From positions 1 through 49,805 of the forward strand of contig JAPOPC010000108.1 in the NCBI GenBank assembly GCA_026713105.1: DNA of 49,805 bases, in the 5' to 3' direction. Below are positions 23,412 through 32,726 of the stretch, piece after piece. Each line of letters starts with the position of its first letter. Within the stretch, counting starts at the first letter, position 1. The notes below the pieces were generated by a model. That model saw only the letters and a program-made list of their open reading frames with translations. It did no database searches and was not told the DNA's origin. This stretch comes from Acidimicrobiaceae bacterium. Its GTDB lineage: Bacteria; Actinomycetota; Acidimicrobiia; Acidimicrobiales; Poriferisodalaceae. Made by a program: the position numbers and the translations under genes.

Positions 23412-25106
23412 GTGAGCGTCATCGCAGCGATCGACGTGGGAACGAACTCGTTCCACCTGGTCGTCGCATCGGTCGACGCCGACGGCCACTTCGAGGTGCT
23501 GACCCGCGAACGCGAGCCAGTGCGGCTCGGCTCAGGTCCCGAAGACATGAAGCGTCTCGAGCCCGAGGCCATGGACCGCGGCATCGCCACGCTCGACAGG
23601 ATGCGGCGCATCGCCGTCCATGCAGGTGCGACCTCGGTCACGGCGGTGGCCACCAGCGCCGTGCGCGAAGCAGACAACCGCCATGAGTTCACCGAGAGGG
23701 CTCGATCCGAGGCCGACGTGGACATCGAGGTGGTGTCGGGCGTCGAGGAAGCCAGGCTGATCCACCTCGGCGTGCTGGGGGCCATCCCGCTGCTCGACAA
23801 GCGTCACCTGATCATCGACATCGGCGGCGGATCCACCGAGTTCATCCTCGGCGACGGCGCAGATCCCCTGCTGTTGCGCAGCCTCAAGCTGGGCTCCATC
23901 CGGCTCACCGACAGGTTCTTCCCCGAGGGCCGGACGCGCAAACGCGCCGTTCGCGAGTGCCGCATCTACATCGACTCGTTCCTCGGTCACTTGCCAGCAG
24001 AGATTGCCAGGCTCGGCTTCGAGACGGCCGTGGGCACGTCGGGAACCATCACGGCGCTCGCTCGCATGTGCGCGATCCGGCGCGGCGACCGAGACAGTCG
24101 CACCGGCCGGCTGTCGTTCACCGCGAAGGAACTCAAGGCGCTGACGGCGGATCTCGTGGCCGCGTCGACGCCAGATCGACGCCTCGAGATCGAGGGCCTC
24201 GAGGAGCGCCGAGCCGACATCATCGTGGGCGGCGCCCTGCTCTTGTCCGAGACGTTCAGACTGCTGGGCCTCAAGCGCATGGAAGTGTCCGACTTCGCAC
24301 TGCGCGAGGGCGTCTTGTTCGAGCAGATCCGGCGCGCCGCGGCGCCCGAGCTCGACCCGTTCCACCGGCTCGAGGATCTGCGTCGCTCGGGCGTGATGTA
24401 CGTGGCGAACAGCTACCACGAAGACCTGCGCCACGCAGAGCACATCACCGACCTCGCCCTAGAGCTGTTCGACGGGCTGGTCTCGCTGCACGGGCTCGAC
24501 GGGGAAGACCGTGAGCTGTTCGAAGCGGCTTCTCTGCTGCACAACGTGGGAATCTTCATCTCCCACAGCGCCCACCACCGCCACAGCTACTACATCATCC
24601 GCAACAGCGAGCATCTCACCGGATTCACCGAGCGCGAGATCGAGATCATCGCCCAGGTCGCCCGCTACCACCGCAAGAGCGCACCCAAGTCCAAGCACGC
24701 CGACTTCGCCTCGCTCAGCTCCGCTGACAAGAACAAGGTTCGCTGGATGGCCGCGATGCTGCGCGTCGCGATCGGCCTGGACCGTTCCAACCGTCAGGTC
24801 GTGACACGGGTACGCGTCGCAAACGATCCCGGTCGCTCCGGCGGTCAGCTCAACGGCGAACTCCGGCTGATTGCACGCGTCTCACCCGACGTCGACACCT
24901 CCGTCGAACTCTTCACCGCCGGCGCCCGCAGCGAGTTGCTCGAAGCAGTCGCCGGACGCACGGTGGTGATCGACGTTGAAGTGGCCGAGTCTGGCAGGGC
25001 CGCTCACCCGACGAATGGTGTGACCGGGAATGGCGTGACCGGCACCGCAGACACGACGGCCGGCAAGCCTCGCGCAGATGCTGCCGTCGAGGGTTCACCG
25101 GCCTGA
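23412..25106 (+). CDS. Ppx/GppA-family phosphatase with HD-like C-terminal domain
   Basis: This 564-residue protein starts at GTG 23412 with VSVIAAIDVGTNSFHLVV, the ASKHA-fold phosphate-binding loop, followed by DIGGGSTEFILGDG and the second loop AVGTSGTITALARM. Proteins of this group degrade polyphosphate or pppGpp. The C-terminal half is an HD-like domain: LLHNVGIFISHSAHHRHSYY has HN where HD is common, so its metal site may be altered. The last 40 residues are low-complexity (TNGVTGNGVTGTAD). The frame is open further upstream, but the GTG gives the family N-terminus. Confidence 0.93.
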   Translation: MSVIAAIDVGTNSFHLVVASVDADGHFEVLTREREPVRLGSGPEDMKRLEPEAMDRGIATLDRMRRIAVHAGATSVTAVATSAVREADNRHEFTERARSEADVDIEVVSGVEEARLIHLGVLGAIPLLDKRHLIIDIGGGSTEFILGDGADPLLLRSLKLGSIRLTDRFFPEGRTRKRAVRECRIYIDSFLGHLPAEIARLGFETAVGTSGTITALARMCAIRRGDRDSRTGRLSFTAKELKALTADLVAASTPDRRLEIEGLEERRADIIVGGALLLSETFRLLGLKRMEVSDFALREGVLFEQIRRAAAPELDPFHRLEDLRRSGVMYVANSYHEDLRHAEHITDLALELFDGLVSLHGLDGEDRELFEAASLLHNVGIFISHSAHHRHSYYIIRNSEHLTGFTEREIEIIAQVARYHRKSAPKSKHADFASLSSADKNKVRWMAAMLRVAIGLDRSNRQVVTRVRVANDPGRSGGQLNGELRLIARVSPDVDTSVELFTAGARSELLEAVAGRTVVIDVEVAESGRAAHPTNGVTGNGVTGTADTTAGKPRADAAVEGSPA

Positions 25107-25148
25107 GTCAGACGCTCACCGCCCCGAATCAGTCGCCCGCCGACGCCG

Positions 25149-27173
25149 TCAGCAGCCGCAGGAATACGAGTATCCCGGCGTGCGGTAGGGCAGCTGCAGC
25201 GTCCACCCGACGAGGATCAGATCAGGGTCTGTGAACGTCCGGCCGTACGGCTGCGGGCTGTCCCGGTTGGCCTCGAAGATCTGGGGCCACGCATTGGGAT
25301 CGCCCAGGTACCACCAAGCGAGCTGACGAAGCGTGTCGCCGGGCTGGACCAGGTAATCGAACTGCAGCTCGCCCGGCTCCGCGCCATGAACCCGGTCGCC
25401 GCCGTCAACGGGGTACTGATCGGAGCTGATCACCCCGTCCAGATCCTCAGCGATGAAGTCTGCGAGAGCTTGCTGGTACGTGACGCCCACACGCGTGAAG
25501 GAGATATCGCCGAGCGGGTAGCAGTCGCCGCCGTTGGCCAGGAAGTCGACGGTTGCCAACGTGATCGGTTCGCCGTCGACGAGGCGACCGTTGCGAACGA
25601 TCTCGGTGCCGTCGTCCAGCGTCACCGTGTAGACGCGGTCTCCGTAGTTCGCAACAATCTCGCAATCGCCGTCACGGTCCACCATCACGCCTCCCGCCAG
25701 CGGGTCGTAGACCACCCTCATGCCAGAGACGTGCGGGAATTGGCCTGACGCATCCGGCAGTGCGCTCAACGCCCGCTCGAGCAGCTCGACCAGCGTGGCC
25801 CGCTCGACGGTTCCCACGACGACAACGTTGTTGAACGGCGCGATGTCCCACGTGGTGCCGACAGTGACCTCACCGGCTCCGATCAGCGAGTCGTTGCGGA
25901 GCCCGCCACCGTTCGTGACGGCCACGAGGGGAGCTTCCACGCCGAATCCGGCGGCAAGGTGCGCACCCCGAACCCTCAAGGCGTCGGCCATGAGGCTCCC
26001 GACGTTGGTCGACTGCGTGCGCAGAACCTGCTTGCGGCCCTCGAGTTCGACTTCGCTCGTGCCGATCTGCGTGCTGTCGACCAGTGCAACTTCCGATGTC
26101 AGCGGTTCGACGACGTCGGCTTGGACCGCAGGATCGGGTTCGCGGCCGAACGAGACGCCGATGGACGAGCCCGTCGCCGCAGTGACGTTCCCGGCCGCGT
26201 CGAACGTCACCGCCAGCTTGCCGATGCAGCGATAGCCACCCGGAGCGGTGACCACCGGCACCCGGGCATCGGAAGCATCGTCGACCCACATCGGGTACGG
26301 CGCGACTGGCTCGTCGTCTGGCTGGCACGTGTCGCCAGGATTGGCCAGCAGGTCATCTCCGCCGCCGGCGATCACCACGTCCACGCCGGTGAGCTCGGCA
26401 ACCAGCGCCACCTCTTCGTTCACGTCCTGCAGATGGCTGACGAGGACAATCTTGTTGACGCCGTCTGCCGCCAACCGGTCGGCTTCGGCCTGCACCGCGG
26501 GCAGCACGGCGCTCACGACGACGTTGCGCGGGCTCGAGATGTTGGGCAGCCACGGGGTCACCGCGCCGATAACGCCGATACGTTCGCCGCCGGCTTCGAT
26601 CACGGTCGACGGGGCGACCAGCCCGCGCTCTGCCAGCGCCGCGAGGGCCGGTTCGGCCGAGACGTCGATGTTGGCGCTCAGGAACGGGATCGGCGGGTCG
26701 AAGCCTTCGATGAAGCGGGCCGTGACGTCAGGCCCGAAATCAAAGTCGTGGTTGCCGAGCGCCATGGCGTCGTACACACCGCTGAGCGCGACCGAGTCGT
26801 ACATCGGCCCCTCGCGGTCGAGCGACACGCCCAGCTCCAGCGATGCCAGGAAGTTGTCTCCCGACGTCAGCGTCACCACAGGTCCGGCGGCGGCGGCCTG
26901 CAACTCACGCATCGCGGCGACGAACCTCGCGACACCCGGGAAGCCAGATTCGGCGTCACCCAGCAGCTTCGACTCGCCGTCGTTGTTGTGCAGGATGGTC
27001 ACCGTGACAGCACCGGCGGAGATCAAGACTGGCTCGGCTTCGCCGTTGTCGGCTTGGGCGCCCGATGGCACCGCTGCCAAGGGCACCGCCAGCAATACGG
27101 CGAGCGCCGCGGCGGCCCACCTCACGAGACCGACTCGGCGTCGGCGCATCCCTGGGTCAGTCAACTTGGCCAT
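25149..27173 (-). CDS. Secreted 5'-nucleotidase family protein with C-terminal LysM
   Basis: This 674-residue protein has a twin-basic, hydrophobic signal peptide (RRRRVGLVRWAAAALAVLLA) and so is exported. The metallophosphoesterase domain shows ILHNNDGESKLL, the strong GNHDFDFG motif and VLVSHLQD; the 5'-nucleotidase C-terminal domain follows (TNGGGLRNDSLIGAGEV). It likely releases phosphate from extracellular nucleotides. The last 60-70 residues are a LysM domain (YLVQPGDTLRQLAWWYLGD), which would hold it to peptidoglycan, ending in SYSCGC. The ATG at 27173 was chosen over an upstream extension without signal peptide. Confidence 0.92.
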   Translation of the reverse strand: MAKLTDPGMRRRRVGLVRWAAAALAVLLAVPLAAVPSGAQADNGEAEPVLISAGAVTVTILHNNDGESKLLGDAESGFPGVARFVAAMRELQAAAAGPVVTLTSGDNFLASLELGVSLDREGPMYDSVALSGVYDAMALGNHDFDFGPDVTARFIEGFDPPIPFLSANIDVSAEPALAALAERGLVAPSTVIEAGGERIGVIGAVTPWLPNISSPRNVVVSAVLPAVQAEADRLAADGVNKIVLVSHLQDVNEEVALVAELTGVDVVIAGGGDDLLANPGDTCQPDDEPVAPYPMWVDDASDARVPVVTAPGGYRCIGKLAVTFDAAGNVTAATGSSIGVSFGREPDPAVQADVVEPLTSEVALVDSTQIGTSEVELEGRKQVLRTQSTNVGSLMADALRVRGAHLAAGFGVEAPLVAVTNGGGLRNDSLIGAGEVTVGTTWDIAPFNNVVVVGTVERATLVELLERALSALPDASGQFPHVSGMRVVYDPLAGGVMVDRDGDCEIVANYGDRVYTVTLDDGTEIVRNGRLVDGEPITLATVDFLANGGDCYPLGDISFTRVGVTYQQALADFIAEDLDGVISSDQYPVDGGDRVHGAEPGELQFDYLVQPGDTLRQLAWWYLGDPNAWPQIFEANRDSPQPYGRTFTDPDLILVGWTLQLPYRTPGYSYSCGC

Positions 27174-27287
27174 AGTCACCCACGGGACGGTAGCTTGCCC
27201 GGCTGATTGCCTCGATGCGCTCAGCCTGGGTCGCCAGACGTCGCGCGAATCTCCGGCATCGCACACCGCTACGGAAGGACGCCGACG

Positions 27288-29618
27288 ATGTACACAGCGC
27301 TCGGTCGGTGGTGCTTCCGCCACCCATGGCGAGTCTTCGCAGCGTGGTTGGGCTTCGCGGTCGCCGCCGGCCTGACCGCCGGTCTGGTCGGTGCCAGCTA
27401 CGGCGCCGCGCTCAGCACCCCCGATTCCGAGAGCGATCACGCTGCTGACGTGCTCGAAGCCCACTTCGGCAACCTTGGCTCCAACATCGGCGGCTCGATC
27501 GTGGTCAAGTCCAGCTCGGGCGTCGACGATCCTGCCGTCCGCTCGGCGCTGACCGAGGTGTTCGTCGCCGTCGACGCCATCGACCAAGTGACCGTCAACT
27601 CGCCCTACGACTCCGGCGGCCGGCAATTCATCGCACAGCAGGGCCCCCGCGCGGGCCAGATCGCCGTCGCCGAAGTCGAGATCAGCCGTTCGTTCAATGT
27701 CGACGAAGCAGGCGGTCTCGGCGAGCACATTGACGAGCTCATCGACGACAGCGGCTTGCGCGAAATGCCGGGTGTCGAGGTGGAAGTGGGCGGCCAATGG
27801 CTCGCCGGGCAAGAGCCACCCGAGACCGAAGCCATCGGGCTCGCATTCGCCGTGTTCGTGCTGATTGCAGCCGTCGGCTCAGTGGTTGCCATGGGCGTAA
27901 CCGTCGGCACGGCGCTCATCGGCGTCGGCATCGGCGCGCTCGCCATCACGGTCCTCTCCAACCTGGCCACCGTGCCCGACATCGCGCCGACACTCGGGGT
28001 CATGATCGGGCTCGGCGTGGGAATCGACTACGCGCTGATCATTCTCAACCGCTATCGAGAATGGGTTCGCAGCGGCTTCGGACCGCTGGATGCCGTCGGC
28101 GCCGCGCTCGATTCCGCCGGCCGTTCGGTGGTCTTCGCCGGTGCGACTGTGGTGGTGTCGCTGCTGGGTCTGCTGCTCATGGGCCTGCCGTTCGTGGCCG
28201 GCTTGGGGCTGTCGGCGGCGATCACCGTCTCAATCGTGATGGCCGGCTCGATGACGCTGCTGCCCGCCGTGCTGGGGCTGATGAGGAACCGGATGGCCAC
28301 CACCAGGGTCCGCGGCATGCTCGCTGCGGCGCTGGTAGCAGTGGCGCTGCTGGGCTTCGGCCTCGGCTTCCGCCCGCTGCTGGCCGGGCTGCCCGCGGCC
28401 GCCGCCGTCCTGCTCGCAGGGGCTTTCGGAGGCCCCCGCAACCCGTTGCGGCGGATCCTGCACCACCGCCAGCCCAAGCCGCTGCGCGACACTGCCTGGT
28501 ACCGGCTCAGCCGGGTCGTGCAGCACCGGGCCTGGCTGTTCGCGCTGGGCGGCACCGCCGTGCTGGTCGTCGCCGCCGCTCCGGTGTTCGCATTGCGGCT
28601 GGGCTTCTCCGACGAGGGAAACTTCCCGCCCGACAGCACGACGCGCAAGGCCTACGACCTGATCGCCGAGGGCTTCGGCCCGGGCGCGAACGGCCCGTTG
28701 CTGATCGTGGCCGAGACGTCGGGCAACGACGACCTTGTCGCCCTGCTGGAGCTGACCAACGCACTGAACCGCACCGATGGCGTCACGGCAGCGTCGCCCC
28801 CCTTCCCGAGCCCCGACGGCGGGGCCGCAATGATCCGGGTGCTCCCGGCAACCGGTCCCCAAGACGCAGAGACCGAGACGCTCGTGCACACGATGCGCGA
28901 CAGCGTGATTCCCCGAACGATGGACGGCACTGGTGTCGACGCGCTCGTCGGCGGTGCCGTCGCGTTCCGCATCGACTTCAGCGACTACATCGCCGGCCGC
29001 ATGCTGATCTTCTTCGGCGCGGTGCTGGGCGCGTCATTCCTGCTGCTGATGGCGGTATTCCGCTCGCTGGTCGTGCCGCTCAAGGCGGTCATTATGAACA
29101 TGCTGTCGATCGGTGCGTCCTATGGCGTACTGGTGGCCGTGTTCCAGTGGGGCTGGTTCGGCAGCGTGCTCGGCATCCAGCCGGCGCCGATCGAGCCGTT
29201 CATCCCGATGATGCTGTTTGCCGTGCTGTTCGGCCTGTCGATGGACTACGAGGTTTTCCTGCTGTCACGCATGAAAGAGGAGTACGAGCGAACCGGCGAC
29301 CCGGTCAACTCTGTTGCCGACGGTCTGGCCGCAACGGCCCGGGTCATCACCGCTGCAGCAGCGATCATGGTGGTGGTCTTCGGCAGCTTCGTGCTCGAAG
29401 AAGAGCGCGTGGTCAAGCTGTTCGGCCTCGGCCTCGCCACGGCCATCGCCATCGACGCCACGCTCGTGCGGATGCTCATCGTGCCCTCCACCATGGAGCT
29501 GCTCGGCGCCCGCAACTGGTGGCTGCCAGCCTGGCTCGACCGCATCATCCCCAACCTGCGCGTCGAAGGCGAACTGCCCAATGTCGAAATGGAGGAGTCG
29601 TCCCTCGACGACGCCTGA
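27288..29618 (+). CDS. MMPL/RND-family membrane transporter
   Basis: This 776-residue protein has the MMPL layout: one N-terminal membrane helix (WRVFAAWLGFAVAAGLTAGL), a large outside domain, then a five-helix bundle with the conserved GLGVGIDYALIILNRYREW, and a repeat of the same plan in the second half, with FGLSMDYEVFLLSRMKEEY. Actinobacterial relatives export lipids or hydrophobic compounds, driven by the proton gradient; the aspartates in GIDYA and SMDYE are the likely proton relays. The ATG at 27288 follows GGAAGGA. It is divergent from the secreted nucleotidase. Confidence 0.93.
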   Translation: MYTALGRWCFRHPWRVFAAWLGFAVAAGLTAGLVGASYGAALSTPDSESDHAADVLEAHFGNLGSNIGGSIVVKSSSGVDDPAVRSALTEVFVAVDAIDQVTVNSPYDSGGRQFIAQQGPRAGQIAVAEVEISRSFNVDEAGGLGEHIDELIDDSGLREMPGVEVEVGGQWLAGQEPPETEAIGLAFAVFVLIAAVGSVVAMGVTVGTALIGVGIGALAITVLSNLATVPDIAPTLGVMIGLGVGIDYALIILNRYREWVRSGFGPLDAVGAALDSAGRSVVFAGATVVVSLLGLLLMGLPFVAGLGLSAAITVSIVMAGSMTLLPAVLGLMRNRMATTRVRGMLAAALVAVALLGFGLGFRPLLAGLPAAAAVLLAGAFGGPRNPLRRILHHRQPKPLRDTAWYRLSRVVQHRAWLFALGGTAVLVVAAAPVFALRLGFSDEGNFPPDSTTRKAYDLIAEGFGPGANGPLLIVAETSGNDDLVALLELTNALNRTDGVTAASPPFPSPDGGAAMIRVLPATGPQDAETETLVHTMRDSVIPRTMDGTGVDALVGGAVAFRIDFSDYIAGRMLIFFGAVLGASFLLLMAVFRSLVVPLKAVIMNMLSIGASYGVLVAVFQWGWFGSVLGIQPAPIEPFIPMMLFAVLFGLSMDYEVFLLSRMKEEYERTGDPVNSVADGLAATARVITAAAAIMVVVFGSFVLEEERVVKLFGLGLATAIAIDATLVRMLIVPSTMELLGARNWWLPAWLDRIIPNLRVEGELPNVEMEESSLDDA

Positions 29619-29655
29619 AGACCCGAGCGGTTAGATGCGGTTGGACGACCTAAAT

Positions 29656-29681
29656 TGCCGCAAGCCCGGGGTTTCGCGGCA
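29656..29681. terminator. Hairpin between convergent genes
   Basis: TGCCGC at 29656-29661 pairs with GCGGCA at 29676-29681; inside, AAGCCC and GGGGTTT can also pair. It lies between the end of the MMPL gene and the end of the YbaK-like gene, so it can serve both strands. There is no clear T-tract. Confidence 0.5.
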
Positions 29682-29738
29682 CGTTCGCTCGCTTACCCGC
29701 GCAGCTCGTCAGCCAGTGCGGCGGGTCAACCGCTCCAC

Positions 29739-30239
29739 TCAGCCCGTGGCGAAGTCAGCCACCTCGGCACCGCTGGCGCGCACCAGCTCGTCGGGCCTCA
29801 GCTCGAACACGGTGTCCGGCGTGCCGGCCGCCGCCCACACGGTGTCGTAACCCAGCAAGGCCCCGTCGACGACGGCCCGCAGCGGCCGGACGTGCCCGAA
29901 CGGGGGCGTGCCGCCGATGGCGTAGCCCGTGGCCTCCCGCACGCCATCGGCATCGGCCCGTGTGATCGTGCCCCCGAGCAGTTCGCCCAGCCGCTTGGTG
30001 TCGACCCGGTTTGCCCCCGACGTCAGCGCCAGCACCGCCTCGCCGTCGCACAGGAACACGAGCGACTTCACGATCTGGCCCAGCGCGCAGCCCACCGCCG
30101 CAGCCGCCTGCTCGGCAGTTCGGGTGCCCTCGGGAAAGCGCGAGATCTCCGGTGCGAGTCCCTGTGCGCGGGCCCCGGCCAGGAACCGTTCCCGTGCGCT
30201 CAGGCGCGCCGAACCGGGCTGGTCGCTGCCGGTCACCAC
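29739..30239 (-). CDS. YbaK/EbsC-family aminoacyl-tRNA deacylase
   Basis: This 166-residue protein has the YbaK/ProX editing-domain pattern: TRTAEQAAAAVGCALGQIVK, SLVFLCDGEAVLALTSGANR with the substrate-site lysine upstream, and GYAIGGTPPFGHVRPLRAVV. Family members hydrolyse mischarged tRNA, typically Cys-tRNA(Pro). The start is one of two adjacent GTG codons at 30239/30236. It follows the LLM gene on the same strand after 68 bp that contain a short direct repeat (CCGTTCGGCCTG twice). Confidence 0.9.
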   Translation of the reverse strand: MVTGSDQPGSARLSARERFLAGARAQGLAPEISRFPEGTRTAEQAAAAVGCALGQIVKSLVFLCDGEAVLALTSGANRVDTKRLGELLGGTITRADADGVREATGYAIGGTPPFGHVRPLRAVVDGALLGYDTVWAAAGTPDTVFELRPDELVRASGAEVADFATG

Positions 30240-30307
30240 TGACCTGACTTTCCGTTCGGCCTGACTACCGTTCGGCCTGGCTGTCGTTTCGGCGCGTTGC
30301 CGGGCAG

Positions 30308-31354
30308 CTACTCGGCCCAGGCCTTGACCTGGGAGATGACCTCGAGGGGGTTCTCGGTCTCGGGCGGGACGGTGATGTCCAAGTAGTTGACGCCGACCGA
30401 GCGATACACCTCGATCCGCTCCTGCACCCGCTCGGGATCGCCGGTCAGGCTGGCCCGGTCGACATAGTCGTCGGGCACTGCGGCGAAGGCCTCGTCGCGC
30501 TTGCCGGTCAGGAACAGGTCCTGGATCTTCTCGGCCTCGTCCACGTAGCCGTACCGCTTGAACAGGTCGTTGTAGAAGTTCTTGTCGCGGGCACCCATGC
30601 CGCCGACGTAGAAGCCCACGTTGTCGCGCACTCCCTTGCGGACCGCATCGACCATCTGGCCCGATCCCAGCGCAACGGTGCCGCCGGCCACGATTTGCAG
30701 ATCGCCCAAGTCGTCGGCGCGCCGGGCACGGCCTGCTGCCAGCGATTCACCCCACACGTCGTTGAACTTCTCGGGCAGGAAGTGGATCGGCTGCCACACG
30801 TTGGCCAGCTCGGCGGTCAGCTCGACATTGCGCGGCCCGATCGAGGCGACCGCAATCGGGATGTCGGTGCGATACGGCTTGCCCATCCGCTTGAGCGGCT
30901 TGCCCAGGCCAGTTCCGCCGTCGTAGGGAAGGCTGATGGCACTGCCGTCGTGGACGACCCGGTCGCCCGACCACACCTTGCGGCAGATCTCGATGACGTC
31001 GCGGGTGCGGCCGAGCGGCTTCGAGAACGGCACGCCGTGCCAGCCCTCGATCACCTGCGGTCCCGAGGTGCCCAGGCCCAAGATGAAGCGGCCCTCCGAC
31101 AGCGTGTCGATAGTCATGCCGGTCTGGGCCAAGATCGTCGGGCTGCGGGAGTAGATCGGCAGGATGCCCGTCATGATCTCCATGCGCTCGGTCTTGCCGG
31201 CCACGAATGCCAAGGTCGAGACCAGGTCGAAGCCGTAGACCTCGCCGCCCCACACCATGTCGACGCCGGCCGCTTCGAGGTCGGCAACATGCTGGCTGAG
31301 CCGCTTGGGGTCCAAGCTCGCACCGGCGCCGATTGCCATGGATATCTTCATCAT
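30308..31354 (-). CDS. LLM-class F420-dependent oxidoreductase
   Basis: This 348-residue luciferase-like monooxygenase-fold protein shows AGVDMVWGGEVYGFD near the N-terminus, SRSPTILAQTGMTIDTLSEG and FILGLGTSGPQVIEG, the typical LLM blocks. Actinobacterial members mostly use coenzyme F420; the substrate is not predictable. Two adjacent ATG codons (31354 and 31351) are possible starts. It is divergent from the acyl-CoA dehydrogenase at 31422. Confidence 0.9.
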   Translation of the reverse strand: MMKISMAIGAGASLDPKRLSQHVADLEAAGVDMVWGGEVYGFDLVSTLAFVAGKTERMEIMTGILPIYSRSPTILAQTGMTIDTLSEGRFILGLGTSGPQVIEGWHGVPFSKPLGRTRDVIEICRKVWSGDRVVHDGSAISLPYDGGTGLGKPLKRMGKPYRTDIPIAVASIGPRNVELTAELANVWQPIHFLPEKFNDVWGESLAAGRARRADDLGDLQIVAGGTVALGSGQMVDAVRKGVRDNVGFYVGGMGARDKNFYNDLFKRYGYVDEAEKIQDLFLTGKRDEAFAAVPDDYVDRASLTGDPERVQERIEVYRSVGVNYLDITVPPETENPLEVISQVKAWAE

Positions 31355-31421
31355 CTAACTCCGTCTGCTTCGAGGTCGGTTGCATGGTAATAGCAACACC
31401 ACAACATCGTCAGGTCCGCTC

Positions 31422-32609
31422 ATGACAGACGTCTTCGACGAGATCATCGACACGCTACGTCGCTGGGTGGACGAGGTGGTCGTGCCCGGATCGTCAGCGC
31501 TGGAATTGGCCGACGAATACCCAACCGAGATGGCCACGCAGATGGAGGACTTCGGTCTGTTCGGCGCGACGATCCCCGAATCGCACGGCGGGCTCGATCT
31601 CGACCATGTGACCTACGCCCGGGTGATCGAGGAGCTCTCGCGGGGATGGATGTCGCTGGCAGGCATCGTCAACAGCCATCTCATCTGCGCCAAACTCATC
31701 GAGCGCTTCGGCACCCAGGCCCAACAAGACCGATCCCTCCCCCAGATGGCTACCGGCAAGCTGCGCGGCTGCTTCTCACTGTCCGAGCCCGACAGCGGCT
31801 CCGACGCTGGCGCCCTGCGCTGCCGTGCGGTGCGCGACGGCGACGAGTTCGTCATCAACGGCACGAAGATGTGGGTGACCAACGGCGAGCGTGCGGGCAT
31901 CGTTGCGCTGCTGGCACGGGTGCCCGAGGGCGACCCCTCGGGAAGCTCGGGCATCACCTGCTTCCTGGTGGACAAGACGCCGGGCAAGCACTCCGGCGGC
32001 ATCACGGTCAGCCGCAAGATCGACAAGATCGGCTACCGCGGGCTCGAGACCGTCGAGATGTCCTACGTGGATCACCGCGTCCCGGCCGACCGGGTGCTCG
32101 GCGGCGACGGTCTCAATGGAAACGGTCTCGACGGACCTGGGGGCATCGGCAACGGCCTGCGCTGGGCACTCACGGCGCTCGAGCTCGGTCGCATCAACGT
32201 GGCTGCCCGGGGCGTCGGCGTCGCCCAAGCTGCCTACGACGCAGCGGTGGCATACGCGAAGCAACGCGAGGCATTCGGCAAGCCCATCGCCAAGCACCAG
32301 GCCATCGCATTCAAGATCGCCGAGATGGCCACCAAGCTGCACGCTGCGCGGCTGATGACCTACGACGCCGCCCGCAAGGCCGATGCCGGCGAGCGGGTCG
32401 ACCTGGCCGCGGGCATGGCCAAGCTGTTCGCCTCCGAGACAGCGGCAGAGCTGTCGCTCGACGCCATGCGCATCCACGGCGGCAACGGCTTCTCCACCGA
32501 GTACCCGGTGGAGCGCTACTACCGCGACGCCCCGCTCATGATCATCGGCGAGGGCACGAGCGAGATCCAGAAACTCGTCATCAGCAGGGCACTGCTCGCC
32601 GACGATTGA
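31422..32609 (+). CDS. Acyl-CoA dehydrogenase
   Basis: This 395-residue acyl-CoA dehydrogenase has FSLSEPDSGSDAGALRCRAV, FVINGTKMWVTNGERAG, the AYAKQREAFGKPIAKHQAI helix and the C-terminal catalytic segment IIGEGTSEIQKLVI. It keeps the glutamate base (EGTSEIQ), unlike the enzyme at 17796-19046. It desaturates an acyl-CoA using FAD and passes electrons to ETF. An ATG at 31422 (MTDVFDEIIDTL) was preferred to an upstream GTG-type extension because it gives the normal N-terminus; no strong ribosome-binding site is visible. Confidence 0.94.
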   Translation: MTDVFDEIIDTLRRWVDEVVVPGSSALELADEYPTEMATQMEDFGLFGATIPESHGGLDLDHVTYARVIEELSRGWMSLAGIVNSHLICAKLIERFGTQAQQDRSLPQMATGKLRGCFSLSEPDSGSDAGALRCRAVRDGDEFVINGTKMWVTNGERAGIVALLARVPEGDPSGSSGITCFLVDKTPGKHSGGITVSRKIDKIGYRGLETVEMSYVDHRVPADRVLGGDGLNGNGLDGPGGIGNGLRWALTALELGRINVAARGVGVAQAAYDAAVAYAKQREAFGKPIAKHQAIAFKIAEMATKLHAARLMTYDAARKADAGERVDLAAGMAKLFASETAAELSLDAMRIHGGNGFSTEYPVERYYRDAPLMIIGEGTSEIQKLVISRALLADD

Positions 32610-32726
32610 CGGGTTGGTACCGCGGCCGGCGCCAGCGTCGCTGCACCATCGTGCCTGCTGCTGTTCGCTGCGCTCCCGAGCGGCCCGCCCTCTAGGTTGA
32701 CCGTCACGCACGTGGAGGCATGAGCA

